From: an uncultured Clostridia bacterium
Lineage (GTDB): Bacteria; Bacillota; Clostridia; Oscillospirales; Acutalibacteraceae
NCBI GenBank assembly: GCA_945787805.1
Contig: CALZID010000010.1
Location: forward strand, 1 to 64,000
Length of the DNA stretch: 64,000 bases
Direction of reading: 5' to 3'
Positions 53,903 to 61,823 of this stretch are shown here, piece after piece (the stretch's first letter is position 1; each line of letters starts with the position of its first letter). Position numbers and translations under genes: made by a program. The notes under the pieces are model-generated. The model was not told where the DNA came from. It worked only from the letters and a program-made list of their open reading frames with translations, and made no database searches.

Positions 53903-54580
53903 TTGACAAATTTAAAAAATCAAGAAAAACTTAAAAAATTTATTTATTCTGCCTGCGCACTTTTGCTCTGCGGTGTAACTCTTTTTTCCTTTTGGTTTTC
54001 TAATAAAGACAATGTTCCCGCAGAAGACGAAACTTATAAAAGCACAACAACCGAAGCCGCAAGAGAAACTACTACCGAGAGAGAAATAAAAGTTAATACT
54101 CCCGTTACAAATGTTGAAGACGAGCGATATATCTCCACTGAAACCGAGTCTGCGAGCACTTCTGTCTATTACGCATTCCCTTTGGACGGTAAGGTGAGCC
54201 GTGAATACTCAAAGGGAGAATTGATAAAAAATGTAACTACCGACGACTGGCGAACTCATAACGGAGTTGACATAAACGGCACTCTCGGCGACCCTGTAAA
54301 GGCAATTTGCGACGGCGAAGTTACCGCTGTCAGAGATGACGCTCTTTGGGGAACGGTTATAACAATCGACCACTCTAACGGAATTGTTGCAGAATATCGC
54401 GGTCTTCAAAAAGACGGCAATGTTTCTCCCGGTACAAAAGTTAAAATCAACGAAAAAATCGGAGCTTTAGGTGAAATACCCATTGAAAAAAATGACGGAG
54501 TGCATTTGCACCTTGAAATGTTCAAGGACGGCTCACTTATTTCACCGTCGGATTATTTGGGTAAAAGAGTAGATATTTAA
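53903..54580 (+). CDS. M23 peptidase-fold protein, SpoIIQ-like
   Basis: The product has 225 residues from a TTG start at 53903, 8 nt after GAGGTG; there is no in-frame ATG nearby and an earlier TTG (53873) lacks a site. Layout: one membrane span (~10-28), a Thr/Glu-rich spacer, then a LytM domain with zinc motifs HNGVDINGTLGDPVKA and HLHLEM. SpoIIQ of spore formers has this size and topology and forms the channel with SpoIIIAH. Here the zinc ligands appear intact, as in clostridial SpoIIQ, unlike Bacillus. Another M23 envelope hydrolase is possible. Confidence 0.8.
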   Translation: MTNLKNQEKLKKFIYSACALLLCGVTLFSFWFSNKDNVPAEDETYKSTTTEAARETTTEREIKVNTPVTNVEDERYISTETESASTSVYYAFPLDGKVSREYSKGELIKNVTTDDWRTHNGVDINGTLGDPVKAICDGEVTAVRDDALWGTVITIDHSNGIVAEYRGLQKDGNVSPGTKVKINEKIGALGEIPIEKNDGVHLHLEMFKDGSLISPSDYLGKRVDI

Positions 54581-54613
54581 CACCGTTTATGTTAAAATAA
54601 ACTCGGTGATTTT

Positions 54614-55126
54614 ATGACATCGGTTTATTTCTTTAACCTGAACGAAAAAACTGAATACAAAAGAGAAGAGCTACCGCAAAATATTCAGGAGCATTGCAGA
54701 AAGCCCGAGAGCATTGCTGCGGCAAAAGCCCTTATTGATATGGGCGTGCAAGGTCTTCGATATGAAGAAAACAAGCCCTTTGCCGACAACTGCTTTGTGA
54801 GCATTTCTCACAGCGGAGATATGGTTGCGGTCTGCAAAAGTGAAAGTCCCGTGGGAATAGATATTGAGAAAATCGACGGCACAAGAAGCTATGAAAAAAT
54901 CGCAAAAAAATATTTTCACGGAAAAGAAACAGAACATTTTGAGAGCAATTCCACCGCTGACACCTTCTTTGAAATATGGACAAAAAAAGAAGCCTACACC
55001 AAAATAGACGGTGGCGGCGTAATTGAAATTCACAAAGGAATTGATGTGCTTAGCCTTGAAAATCACCGATTTCAAACAGAAAAAGTCAACGGATATATGC
55101 TCACAGTTTGTGAGAAAATAAAATAA
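54614..55126 (+). CDS. 4'-phosphopantetheinyl transferase, Sfp type
   Basis: The 170-residue protein has VGIDIEKIDGTRSYEKIAKKYF and FFEIWTKKEAYTKIDG, the magnesium and substrate motifs of Sfp/AcpT-type transferases. These move phosphopantetheine from CoA onto carrier domains. It is short for an Sfp (usually ~220 residues) but keeps both core motifs. About 7 kb away lies an NRPS with a carrier domain, a natural substrate. The link is by genome proximity, not shared operon. Confidence 0.88.
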   Translation: MTSVYFFNLNEKTEYKREELPQNIQEHCRKPESIAAAKALIDMGVQGLRYEENKPFADNCFVSISHSGDMVAVCKSESPVGIDIEKIDGTRSYEKIAKKYFHGKETEHFESNSTADTFFEIWTKKEAYTKIDGGGVIEIHKGIDVLSLENHRFQTEKVNGYMLTVCEKIK

Positions 55127-55131
55127 CCGAA

Positions 55132-55168
55132 AACACCCAAGTTCATTTTGGACTCGGGTGTTTTTTAT
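55132..55168. terminator. Terminator after the phosphopantetheinyl transferase
   Basis: AACACCC (55132-55138) pairs with GGGTGTT (55156-55162), followed by TTTTATTT. It converges with the PHP-domain gene. Confidence 0.8.
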
Positions 55169-55878
55169 TTGCCTAATATATAATTTACTACTGCCTGCGG
55201 AGTACACTCGGGAAGGTCTATCGTTTCGCTTGCTTCAAGCATATTTTCGAGATAATGGGCATCGGAATTGCGCAGATGCTTCATATTTTTTAAGAGCTTA
55301 TGTTTTTCTTCATACTGCGGTATATAGGCTTTATGAGTAAATTCTGCACAGGTGAAATTCATTTCGGGGTACATAAATCCCAACACGGAAAGCACAGAAT
55401 AAGACGCTCTGTCAAGGTGTGCGGGAAAAACCGCACCGTCAAATTCGGTGACCTTACCCACAACATCGTCAATGCTTATTCCCGATGCAGTTGTTAAAAG
55501 TATTTCTTCACTGCCTAAAATCCGGTCGGTTTCATCCATAATATATTGATTGCCGAAAATGTTCTCGTCATTTTCAACTTGCGGCATTGTAGTCTTCACA
55601 TATTTTGAAAAATCCAACGCTTTTTCAAGAGTGGGAAAAAGGCAAACCGTGTGAATTTCTTCTGCGGTGCAAAGCTCCATTCCGGGCACTACCGTAATTC
55701 CCGCCTGTTCCCCCGCTTTTATTGCGGCGGGGCAGTTAAGACAGGAATTGTGGTCCGTGAGAGCGATAATATCATAACCCATAAGCTTTGCCATATTGAC
55801 AAGATTATAGGGTGTCATATCATTATCGCCGCAGGGGGAAAGACAGGAGTGCAGATGAAAATCATACTTTATTTTCAT
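55165..55878 (-). CDS. PHP-domain phosphoesterase of the hydrogenase-like cluster
   Basis: This 237-residue PHP protein has the metal motifs KYDFHLHSCLSPCGDNDM, IIALTDHNSCLNCPAA, VVPGMELCTAEEIHTVCLF, FPAHLDR and SDAHYLENM. PHP enzymes hydrolyse phosphoesters with two or three metals. It is the last gene of a five-gene operon with DRTGG, ATPase and Fe-S proteins, an arrangement common in anaerobic Clostridia. The substrate is unknown. Confidence 0.9.
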   Translation of the reverse strand: MKIKYDFHLHSCLSPCGDNDMTPYNLVNMAKLMGYDIIALTDHNSCLNCPAAIKAGEQAGITVVPGMELCTAEEIHTVCLFPTLEKALDFSKYVKTTMPQVENDENIFGNQYIMDETDRILGSEEILLTTASGISIDDVVGKVTEFDGAVFPAHLDRASYSVLSVLGFMYPEMNFTCAEFTHKAYIPQYEEKHKLLKNMKHLRNSDAHYLENMLEASETIDLPECTPQAVVNYILGK

Positions 55879-56201
55879 AAGATTTCACCGAGCTTTGCGG
55901 CCAATGTATAAGAATTTTCTTCTGACGAAAGAATGCACACACCCTGAATTTCTGCACGGGCTTTTGCATTTTCATCGAGACTTGCATTCTCACAAAGAAC
56001 AATACAAGCGCAATCGGCAAGAACACAAACACCGATGGCATTGATATTGCCCATAACGGTGAACCAACAGTCACCGCTCTGCGCTCTGCCCATTACCCAA
56101 CTGAGCAAATCGCCGCAGTATCCCCCTATGACTTCACGGTCCATATCACCCTGAACCAGTATTTTAAGATTTAATTTTTCACTTAAACTTTTAACTGTCA
56201 T
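55875..56201 (-). CDS. DRTGG-like domain protein (second copy in cluster)
   Basis: This 108-residue protein resembles the DRTGG domain, with LKILVQGDMDREVIGGYCGDLLSWVMGRAQSGDCWFTV at the N-terminal half and CIVLCENASLDENAKARAEIQGVCIL after it. DRTGG domains accompany CBS or Hpr-kinase-like regulatory proteins and probably bind a ligand. Its start abuts the Fe-S gene stop and its stop overlaps the PHP start, so expression is coupled. It is distantly related to the other DRTGG protein of the cluster (57932-58276). Confidence 0.75.
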   Translation of the reverse strand: MTVKSLSEKLNLKILVQGDMDREVIGGYCGDLLSWVMGRAQSGDCWFTVMGNINAIGVCVLADCACIVLCENASLDENAKARAEIQGVCILSSEENSYTLAAKLGEIL

Positions 56202-57491
56202 TTATTTTTCTTCCCTTTTTTCTGTTCGGAAAGGCTTTGGAATAACCGCACCTTCTTTATCTTTCATAGCAAAAATGCAGTCGTTTCGGTCGGCTTTACC
56301 GATAACAACATCTTCTGCAAAGGTTCTGCAAGATGGCGAGCCGCACATTCCGCAGTCAAGTCCCGGCAAGGTTTTTTCAAGTTCGTTTATGTCGTTCATT
56401 TTCTGCATTGCTTCAAAAACATTGTCCGCCAATCTCCACGGAGCCGCTTCAAGATTTTTTTCCCAATGCATCTCTTTTGGAATTGTGTCATATTCTAAAT
56501 GATTGCAGGAAACCGGCATATATTTACGAAGTCTTTGAAGTCTTGCTTTTGCCACAAATGGGTTTTCAACCGTCAACGGTCCGCCGACGCAACCGCCCGA
56601 ACAAGCATTGAGCTCAATAAATTCAAGGTCGTTGAGTTTTTCGTCTTCTAACTCTTTAAGCACCTTGATTACATTTTCAATGCCGTCGGCAGCCAAATAT
56701 CTCTCTCTTAAAATTGCGGCGGATTCGCCACCCGATGACGCCCAACTGACACCGATGATACCCGAATCCTTCAAGTCTTCAAGCTCGGTGATTTTATCCA
56801 TTTGTCCCAATAAAACAGGGTACACATCTTTGATTGCGAAAACGCCGTTGATATTCGATTTGCCGTTACAAATAGGTTGCTTGATTGATGTGATTTTTGC
56901 GGTACACGGCGTAATAAAGAAAACGCCGATATCTTCGTCGGAAAGTCCGGTTTCTTTTTTTGCCTTAATTCTGGCAAGTCTTGCCGCTTCTTCCATTGGA
57001 GCATTAAGATCAACCACATTTTCAATAAGGTTTGGAAAACGCACTCTTATAAGTCTGACTACCGCAGGGCAAGCGGAAGAAATCATGGGCTTTTTAGTTT
57101 TGTTCATAGAGAGCAAAATTCTTGTTGCTTCGCTGACTAATTCTGCGCCCTTTGACACTTCAAAAACATCGTCAAAGCCCATTCTTTTAAGACCTGTCAA
57201 CACATAGTCGGTATCTTCAAGGTTGTTGAATTGACCGTAAAGCGACGGGGCGGGCACAGCAATTCTGTATTTGTATTCAAGAATTTCATTCATTGAATAT
57301 TTTTCGGCGTATTTAGCGTGGTGCGGACAAATTCTTATGCACTCGCCGCAGTCAACACAACGCTCTGAAATTATGTATGCCTTTCCGTTTCTGACTCTTA
57401 TGGCTTTTGTGGGGCATCTTTTAAGACAGCTCACGCAGCCCTTACATTTTTCTTCATCAAGTCGAACAGAATGGAAATATGTTTCGTTCAT
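56202..57491 (-). CDS. Fe-S / [FeFe]-hydrogenase-like C-terminal domain protein
   Basis: This 429-residue protein has two [4Fe-4S] ferredoxin motifs at the start (CKGCVSCLKRCPTKAI, CVDCGECIRICPHHA) and an [FeFe]-hydrogenase large-subunit-like domain. Its H-cluster Cys positions are preserved as ISSACPAV, FITPCTAK and NACSGGCVGGP. The standard TSCCP, MPCxxKxxE and GGCxxGG sequences are altered and the acid of the proton path is missing, so catalysis is doubtful. A C-terminal Fe-S motif (CGMCGSPSCRTF) follows. Fits a sensory hydrogenase-like protein. Confidence 0.88.
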   Translation of the reverse strand: MNETYFHSVRLDEEKCKGCVSCLKRCPTKAIRVRNGKAYIISERCVDCGECIRICPHHAKYAEKYSMNEILEYKYRIAVPAPSLYGQFNNLEDTDYVLTGLKRMGFDDVFEVSKGAELVSEATRILLSMNKTKKPMISSACPAVVRLIRVRFPNLIENVVDLNAPMEEAARLARIKAKKETGLSDEDIGVFFITPCTAKITSIKQPICNGKSNINGVFAIKDVYPVLLGQMDKITELEDLKDSGIIGVSWASSGGESAAILRERYLAADGIENVIKVLKELEDEKLNDLEFIELNACSGGCVGGPLTVENPFVAKARLQRLRKYMPVSCNHLEYDTIPKEMHWEKNLEAAPWRLADNVFEAMQKMNDINELEKTLPGLDCGMCGSPSCRTFAEDVVIGKADRNDCIFAMKDKEGAVIPKPFRTEKREEK

Positions 57492-57504
57492 CTAATCACT
57501 CTTA

Positions 57505-57930
57505 TCAATTATTATATACTTTAAGATACATTGTTGTACCCACACCTACAGTTGAGTCAATTTTCATTTCGTCGGTGTATTTCTTAATGTTGGGAAGTCC
57601 CATTCCTGCGCCGAATCCCAATGAGCGCACATTATCGGGCGCTGTTGAATAGCCTTCTTGCATAGCCAATTCAACATCGGGAATTCCGGGGCCCTTATCG
57701 GCAAGAACAATACTCACAACTTCGGGTGAAATTTCAACATCAATCTCTCCCCCGCCCGCATGAATAACAAGGTTGATTTCCGCTTCATATAAAGCAATAA
57801 CAACCTTTCTCACCGTTTCGGGACTAAAACCTAAATCTTTGAGTGTTCTTTTTACGGAACCGGACGCCTCACCCGCACGAGTAAAGTCATCACCGGGCAC
57901 AACATAATGCAAAGTGATACTGTTACCCAT
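57505..57930 (-). CDS. RsbW/SpoIIAB-like ATP-binding kinase
   Basis: The 141-residue GHKL ATPase has an N box ALYEAEINLVIHAGG, G1 DKGPGIPDVELA and G2 GFGAGMGLPNIKK. Size and lack of a dimerisation domain match anti-sigma-factor kinases. In this cluster it may phosphorylate or sequester a partner in response to the Fe-S sensor. It follows the DRTGG gene by 1 nt and precedes the Fe-S gene by 13 nt. Confidence 0.88.
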   Translation of the reverse strand: MGNSITLHYVVPGDDFTRAGEASGSVKRTLKDLGFSPETVRKVVIALYEAEINLVIHAGGGEIDVEISPEVVSIVLADKGPGIPDVELAMQEGYSTAPDNVRSLGFGAGMGLPNIKKYTDEMKIDSTVGVGTTMYLKVYNN

Positions 57931-57931
57931 T

Positions 57932-58276
57932 TCAGCGTCCCCCTCTTAACCCTTTTTCGTAGAGCATTCCGCAAGAGGCGAACATTGTTTCTTTTGTTGA
58001 TAAAAGAACAATTTCACGGTCTTTTGCAAGGTCGATTATACCTTGGTCGGGCTGTTTGCCGCGGACAAACACAATACACTGCATATCCATCATTTCGGCA
58101 GTTCTGACTACCTGCGGATTAACAAGCCCCGAAAGAAGCACCGCCTGTTCTTTAACATATGCCAAAACATCGCTCATCATGTCGCTTCCGCAAGCAGCGC
58201 AAACCTCTCTGTCTAAAAATTCTTCGCCGCAAATAATTTCTGCATCCAGAATTTCTTTAATTTCATAAACTTTCAT
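57932..58276 (-). CDS. DRTGG-like domain protein (first gene of cluster)
   Basis: The product has 114 residues from ATG 58276; the TTG just before it is less likely. KVYEIKEILDAEIICGEEFLDREVCAACGSDMMSDVLAYV and GLVNPQVVRTAEMMDMQCIVFVRG fit a DRTGG domain. Cys-rich CAACGSD may bind metal. It is the first gene of the operon, with a near-consensus promoter and a hairpin covering its ribosome site. Confidence 0.78.
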   Translation of the reverse strand: MKVYEIKEILDAEIICGEEFLDREVCAACGSDMMSDVLAYVKEQAVLLSGLVNPQVVRTAEMMDMQCIVFVRGKQPDQGIIDLAKDREIVLLSTKETMFASCGMLYEKGLRGGR

Positions 58277-58279
58277 CAA

Positions 58280-58296
58280 TTTGACCCCCAGTCAAA
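58280..58296 (-). promoter_or_regulatory. Hairpin enclosing the ribosome site of the cluster's first gene
   Basis: On the minus strand TTTGAC-TGGGG-GTCAAA: a 6-bp stem whose loop and 3' arm hold the GGGGG Shine-Dalgarno three bases before the start codon region. It could lower or condition initiation. Confidence 0.5.
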
Positions 58297-58312
58297 AGTA
58301 TATACAATTTAT

Positions 58313-58341
58313 ATTATACACCTATGAAAAAATTTTGACAA
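58313..58341 (-). promoter_or_regulatory. Promoter of the hydrogenase-like sensory operon
   Basis: On the minus strand TTGTCA (58336-58341), 17 nt and TATAAT (58313-58318). Confidence 0.7.
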
Positions 58342-58393
58342 TGTAACGGTTTGCCGAAAAAAAACCTTTATATTTGTGAAAGATGATAAAATT

Positions 58394-58422
58394 ATGGCTG
58401 TAAAACCCTCGTTTCACAGCCA
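58394..58422. terminator. Orphan GGCTGTAAA-family hairpin
   Basis: ATGGCTGT (58394-58401) pairs with ACAGCCAT (58415-58422), with an inner AAAC/GTTT. It is flanked by A- and T-rich sequence but not directly after any gene. It lies between the sensory operon promoter and the terminator of the next minus-strand gene. Confidence 0.5.
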
Positions 58423-58494
58423 TAAAATCTTTTAATAGAGATTATTTATAAAAATTATAAAGGGCATTGTACACTATTTTTTGGCAATTGGCAA

Positions 58495-58523
58495 TATTAA
58501 AAGCCCCCTGAAAAAACAGGGGA
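58495..58523 (-). terminator. Terminator of the HTH membrane protein gene
   Basis: On the minus strand CCCCTG (58517-58522) pairs with CAGGGG (58505-58510) across a T6 loop, followed by GCTTTTAA. Confidence 0.75.
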
Positions 58524-58531
58524 CTCCGGTT

Positions 58532-59464
58532 TTAAAACAGTTGACCTATCACTGTGATAAATGTAGGCAAGAGCATTGCCGTGAGAGGCAATACGGTAAA
58601 CCATATTTTATTAAGTTTAGGAAATCTCTTTTCACCAATTAAAATTCCAAAAGACACGAGAATGGTAAAGATTATTTCAAGGCAGAGAGTTGCAAGACTT
58701 AACGGTGAAACCCTTTCGTTTGCAACCATAGAGGTTGAAATATAGAACAACGCATAAATTGCAGAAGAGATGATTGCCAGAACAGACAGAATTTTGACCG
58801 TTTTTCTTCTTTTCTTTTCATTTTCTTCGACTCTTGAATCGAGTAACTTCGCCGTGAGAATACATTGAATAATTAAGCTAATCAGTCCGACTGCAATTCC
58901 TATTGCTATAATCATAATCGGATTGTCTGTTTTTTGCTGTAAAATTTTGGGTGCCAGTTTAACAACAATTGTCAGGCAAAGTGTAATTTGAGCCGGTAAA
59001 TAAGGATATATATAATCATACTTCGTAATCTGTTTGCCATAGACTGTTTTCTTGACAATATATGCTGTGAGATATACACCGGAAAAGGCGACTATCAGTG
59101 CTTTGCAGATTGTTTCAAGAATGTCAAATATGGGATTTTCGCCGGAACCGAACATACTTACCATTTCAGTCGGTAACATTACCACTGCAAAAACCAATGA
59201 AATAAGGAACTTCCAAACGATTGTGACCTTTAAAAAATATTTAAAAGAATTTCTCGGCTTATATCTCTTATCTTTAGGGTCAACGGTAAAATAATCTTCT
59301 GCCAAATCATAGGCAGCAATCACTTTTTCCGCTATATCACTCGGCACTTCCGCATCATCTTCTATTTGTTTAAGCGTCATTTCGTCAATTCCGATTTTTT
59401 CACTTAACTCGTTTCTCCATATTCCGTTTTCAGCACGAAAAGCATATAAAGTTTTTTTAGCCAT
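58532..59464 (-). CDS. HTH-domain protein with C-terminal membrane region
   Basis: This 310-residue protein has an XRE-like helix-turn-helix at residues ~8-60 (GIWRNELSEKIGIDEMTLKQIEDDAEVPSDI), then six or seven membrane spans from residue ~85 on. I do not recognise the membrane part. HTH-membrane fusions can be membrane-bound regulators; here the HTH may also be a protein-binding domain. AAGGAGG start site. It stands alone between the sensory operon and the next plus-strand pair, from which it diverges. Confidence 0.7.
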   Translation of the reverse strand: MAKKTLYAFRAENGIWRNELSEKIGIDEMTLKQIEDDAEVPSDIAEKVIAAYDLAEDYFTVDPKDKRYKPRNSFKYFLKVTIVWKFLISLVFAVVMLPTEMVSMFGSGENPIFDILETICKALIVAFSGVYLTAYIVKKTVYGKQITKYDYIYPYLPAQITLCLTIVVKLAPKILQQKTDNPIMIIAIGIAVGLISLIIQCILTAKLLDSRVEENEKKRRKTVKILSVLAIISSAIYALFYISTSMVANERVSPLSLATLCLEIIFTILVSFGILIGEKRFPKLNKIWFTVLPLTAMLLPTFITVIGQLF

Positions 59465-59623
59465 ACGCTCTGCCTCCTTTTTCTCTATAATATATTATCA
59501 TTTTTTTATTTATAAGTAAAGAAAATCTATTTTGCAAACCGAAGTTTACTCCCATGTAAACCGAAATATATAGAATAATTTGTAAATTTACAATAAAATA
59601 TGCTTGTCAGCAAAAGTTTTTTG

Positions 59624-59651
59624 TTGCAAGCACAGATTTTTCTGTTATACT
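59624..59651 (+). promoter_or_regulatory. Promoter of the membrane protein/condensation-fold operon
   Basis: TTGCAA (59624-59629), 16 nt and TATACT (59646-59651). The predicted leader is about 25 nt and contains the TTTGGAGG ribosome site. Confidence 0.65.
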
Positions 59652-59684
59652 AAAAATGTAATTTTAACCTTTGGAGGAATACTT

Positions 59685-60485
59685 ATGAAAGATTTTATCG
59701 AATATATCGAAACCTCCTGCGCTGATTTGAAGGATAATCACCTGGCTTATCTCTATAAGAAAAAAATTCTTGACGAGATGACCGACAGAGCCAACGAGAT
59801 TACTCACGCAGGTCTTAAAGATGAAAAGGTTCTCGCAGATCTAATGGCAGACGAATATCCCGACCTTAAGGGGAATTTTTTAAAGTTTCAGAAAGAACAA
59901 AGAAAAAAGAAATTAGCAAATCTTTTGAAAATTGTTTTGCCCGTCGGCGGACTCATATTTCTTATCTTAATGTTTATTACATATTTTGAAGTCAGCAAAG
60001 CCACAAGAGCGTGGGACAAAACCTGGCTTATAATCGTCGGCGGAATTTTCTCACTGATAATTTTCTATTTCAGTTTCGCCATTCACAAGCTTTGTCACAT
60101 GAGAAGAATTTGGCACCCAATCGCAAGAGTTCTAATTGCCGGCTGTGTTATGCTCTTTACGGTGTTTATGTTCCTTTTCTGGCTTATGATGATACCAAGA
60201 CTCACCTTCTGGCCCATTATTCCCGGCGGTATTATTTTGATGCTTGTATGCGACCTTATTTTTGCTTATGTAACAAAGCAGAAGTTCAGAACAGTTTCAT
60301 GTTTTGTTTATATGCCGGTTATTTCCACAATGCTTTTTATTATTCTTGCCGCATACAATATAGTTAGCTGGCGCGCCGGTTGGCCAATCATTTTTTTAGG
60401 TCTTGTCGCCGATTTGATTTATATTCTGTTAATTGCGCTGAGCAACGCAAAATATTTTATGTATAAACAGGAGGTTGAGGAATAA
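59685..60485 (+). CDS. Polytopic membrane protein, family unknown
   Basis: The product has 266 residues from ATG 59685 (GGAGG site; the longer frame from 59604 covers the promoter and is rejected). The cytoplasmic helical N-terminus (KKKILDEMTDRANEITHAGLKDEKVLADLMADEYPDL) resembles that of HAAS-type proteins in layout. Six membrane spans follow. No catalytic motif is seen. Its stop overlaps the start of the next gene by one base, so the two products probably work together. Confidence 0.7.
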   Translation: MKDFIEYIETSCADLKDNHLAYLYKKKILDEMTDRANEITHAGLKDEKVLADLMADEYPDLKGNFLKFQKEQRKKKLANLLKIVLPVGGLIFLILMFITYFEVSKATRAWDKTWLIIVGGIFSLIIFYFSFAIHKLCHMRRIWHPIARVLIAGCVMLFTVFMFLFWLMMIPRLTFWPIIPGGIILMLVCDLIFAYVTKQKFRTVSCFVYMPVISTMLFIILAAYNIVSWRAGWPIIFLGLVADLIYILLIALSNAKYFMYKQEVEE

Positions 60486-61759
60486 TGGAACGCAGATTAA
60501 ACGCCGAGCTTTGGGACAAAATGCATTATTTGTTCCGTGACTTTAACGACCGTATGGTCCATGTTGAACTCAACTATGATTTTATTCCTGATATTGAGGC
60601 GCTCAAAACCGTTATTATCTGTGCATTTGAAAAAGCACCCGTGTTGCACTCAAAGTTTGTTGACACAAAAATTTCAACTCACTGGAAAGTAATGCCCTAT
60701 GACATTGACGATGTATTTTCGGTATCATATCCCGACAATGTTGAAGAAGCGGTTGAAGAATTTCTCACTCAATATATTGCTCCCGACGCAGATATTCAAA
60801 TGAAGATTGCGCTTTTCATTAAAGACGGAAAGAGCACTCTTTGCATGGTTGAAAATCATATGTGTATGGACGGCGGCGACCTTAAATATTTTATTCAGTC
60901 TTTCTGTGAGAATTACAGTAAATATGTTACTGACGGAATCAGCCCCATAAACTTCAGAACGGGTTCCCGTTCTTATGACGATGTTTATTCGGGTTTTTCA
61001 AAAACAGAAGCAGGAGCTGCACAGCGGCTTTTCAAAAATATCAACGCAAAGGATAATCATAAATTCCCGCTGACCCCCGATAACATTCGTGATAAATCAT
61101 TTATTGCAAGAAGAAAATTTGATGAAAGCACTTTTGCAAAGCTTAAAGCAAGGGGCAAAGAATTGGGTGCAACTATCAACGAGTTGCTTTTGGCAAGTTA
61201 TTTTTACAGTGTTTATGAGCTTGCAGGCTTCCCCGCAAGTGATAAGGTTATGATTTCAAATGCTATTGACCTTCGCCGTCACATGGATAGCGTCGAAGAC
61301 AAGGGATTTACCAACCACACTTCTTGGATGCAATGTGCAATTCCCGAGCGTGGCAGAGATATTTTTGAAACGATTAAATATGTAGTTCGCAGTTCAAACA
61401 AGTTTAAAAAAGACAAGTTTATGGGACTTTACGGATTACCGCTTCTCAATTTCGGTTACAATATCCTGCCCCACGCCGCAAGTGAAGAAATCATTAAAAT
61501 CGGTTATTCAAATCCCCTTATGGCGATGAGTAATATCGGCCTGCTTAACGGTCAGCATTTCGCTCTTGCGGGCAAAGAGCCCACAGACGCTTTTATGTCT
61601 GGCGCTGTTAAATATAAGCCCTTCGTTCTTCTCACGGCGACAACATATAAAAATGTTATTTGTCTTTCTATGTGTGTCCGCGGTAACGAAGAAGACAAGA
61701 AAATCGTCAACGATTTCTTTGACCTTATGGAGAAAAATATAAATACAATTATAGGATAA
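60485..61759 (+). CDS. Standalone condensation-domain-fold acyltransferase
   Basis: This 424-residue protein has the CoA-dependent acyltransferase/condensation fold. The active-site motif is VENHMCMDGGDL (HxxxDG with Asn before the His, so only the second His is kept). ISNAIDLRRHM is the structural segment seen in condensation and PapA5-like enzymes; a C-terminal MSNIGLL segment follows. Such enzymes form esters or amides between an acyl donor and an alcohol or amine. It converges with the NRPS gene across a shared terminator and may modify its product, or transfer acyl groups to a lipid or glycan with its membrane partner. Confidence 0.75.
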   Translation: MERRLNAELWDKMHYLFRDFNDRMVHVELNYDFIPDIEALKTVIICAFEKAPVLHSKFVDTKISTHWKVMPYDIDDVFSVSYPDNVEEAVEEFLTQYIAPDADIQMKIALFIKDGKSTLCMVENHMCMDGGDLKYFIQSFCENYSKYVTDGISPINFRTGSRSYDDVYSGFSKTEAGAAQRLFKNINAKDNHKFPLTPDNIRDKSFIARRKFDESTFAKLKARGKELGATINELLLASYFYSVYELAGFPASDKVMISNAIDLRRHMDSVEDKGFTNHTSWMQCAIPERGRDIFETIKYVVRSSNKFKKDKFMGLYGLPLLNFGYNILPHAASEEIIKIGYSNPLMAMSNIGLLNGQHFALAGKEPTDAFMSGAVKYKPFVLLTATTYKNVICLSMCVRGNEEDKKIVNDFFDLMEKNINTIIG

Positions 61760-61780
61760 TTATAGGACAAATATAGCAAA

Positions 61781-61817
61781 CAGGCTGTAAAGCTTTCGCT
61801 TTACAGCCTGTTTTTTT
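61781..61817. terminator. Bidirectional terminator, GGCTGTAAA family
   Basis: CAGGCTGTAAAGC (61781-61793) pairs with GCTTTACAGCCTG (61798-61810), followed by T7. It lies between the condensation-fold gene and the converging NRPS gene. Confidence 0.9.
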
Positions 61818-61823
61818 ATCTTT

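Noticed and set aside
58394..58422. Terminator of the HTH membrane protein gene
   Set aside because: That gene already has a better hairpin with a T tract at 58495-58523. This one is 100 bp further and is treated as an orphan family member.
59604..59684. Extended N-terminus of the membrane protein
   Set aside because: These bases hold the promoter and ribosome site. The GGAGG is placed correctly for ATG 59685.
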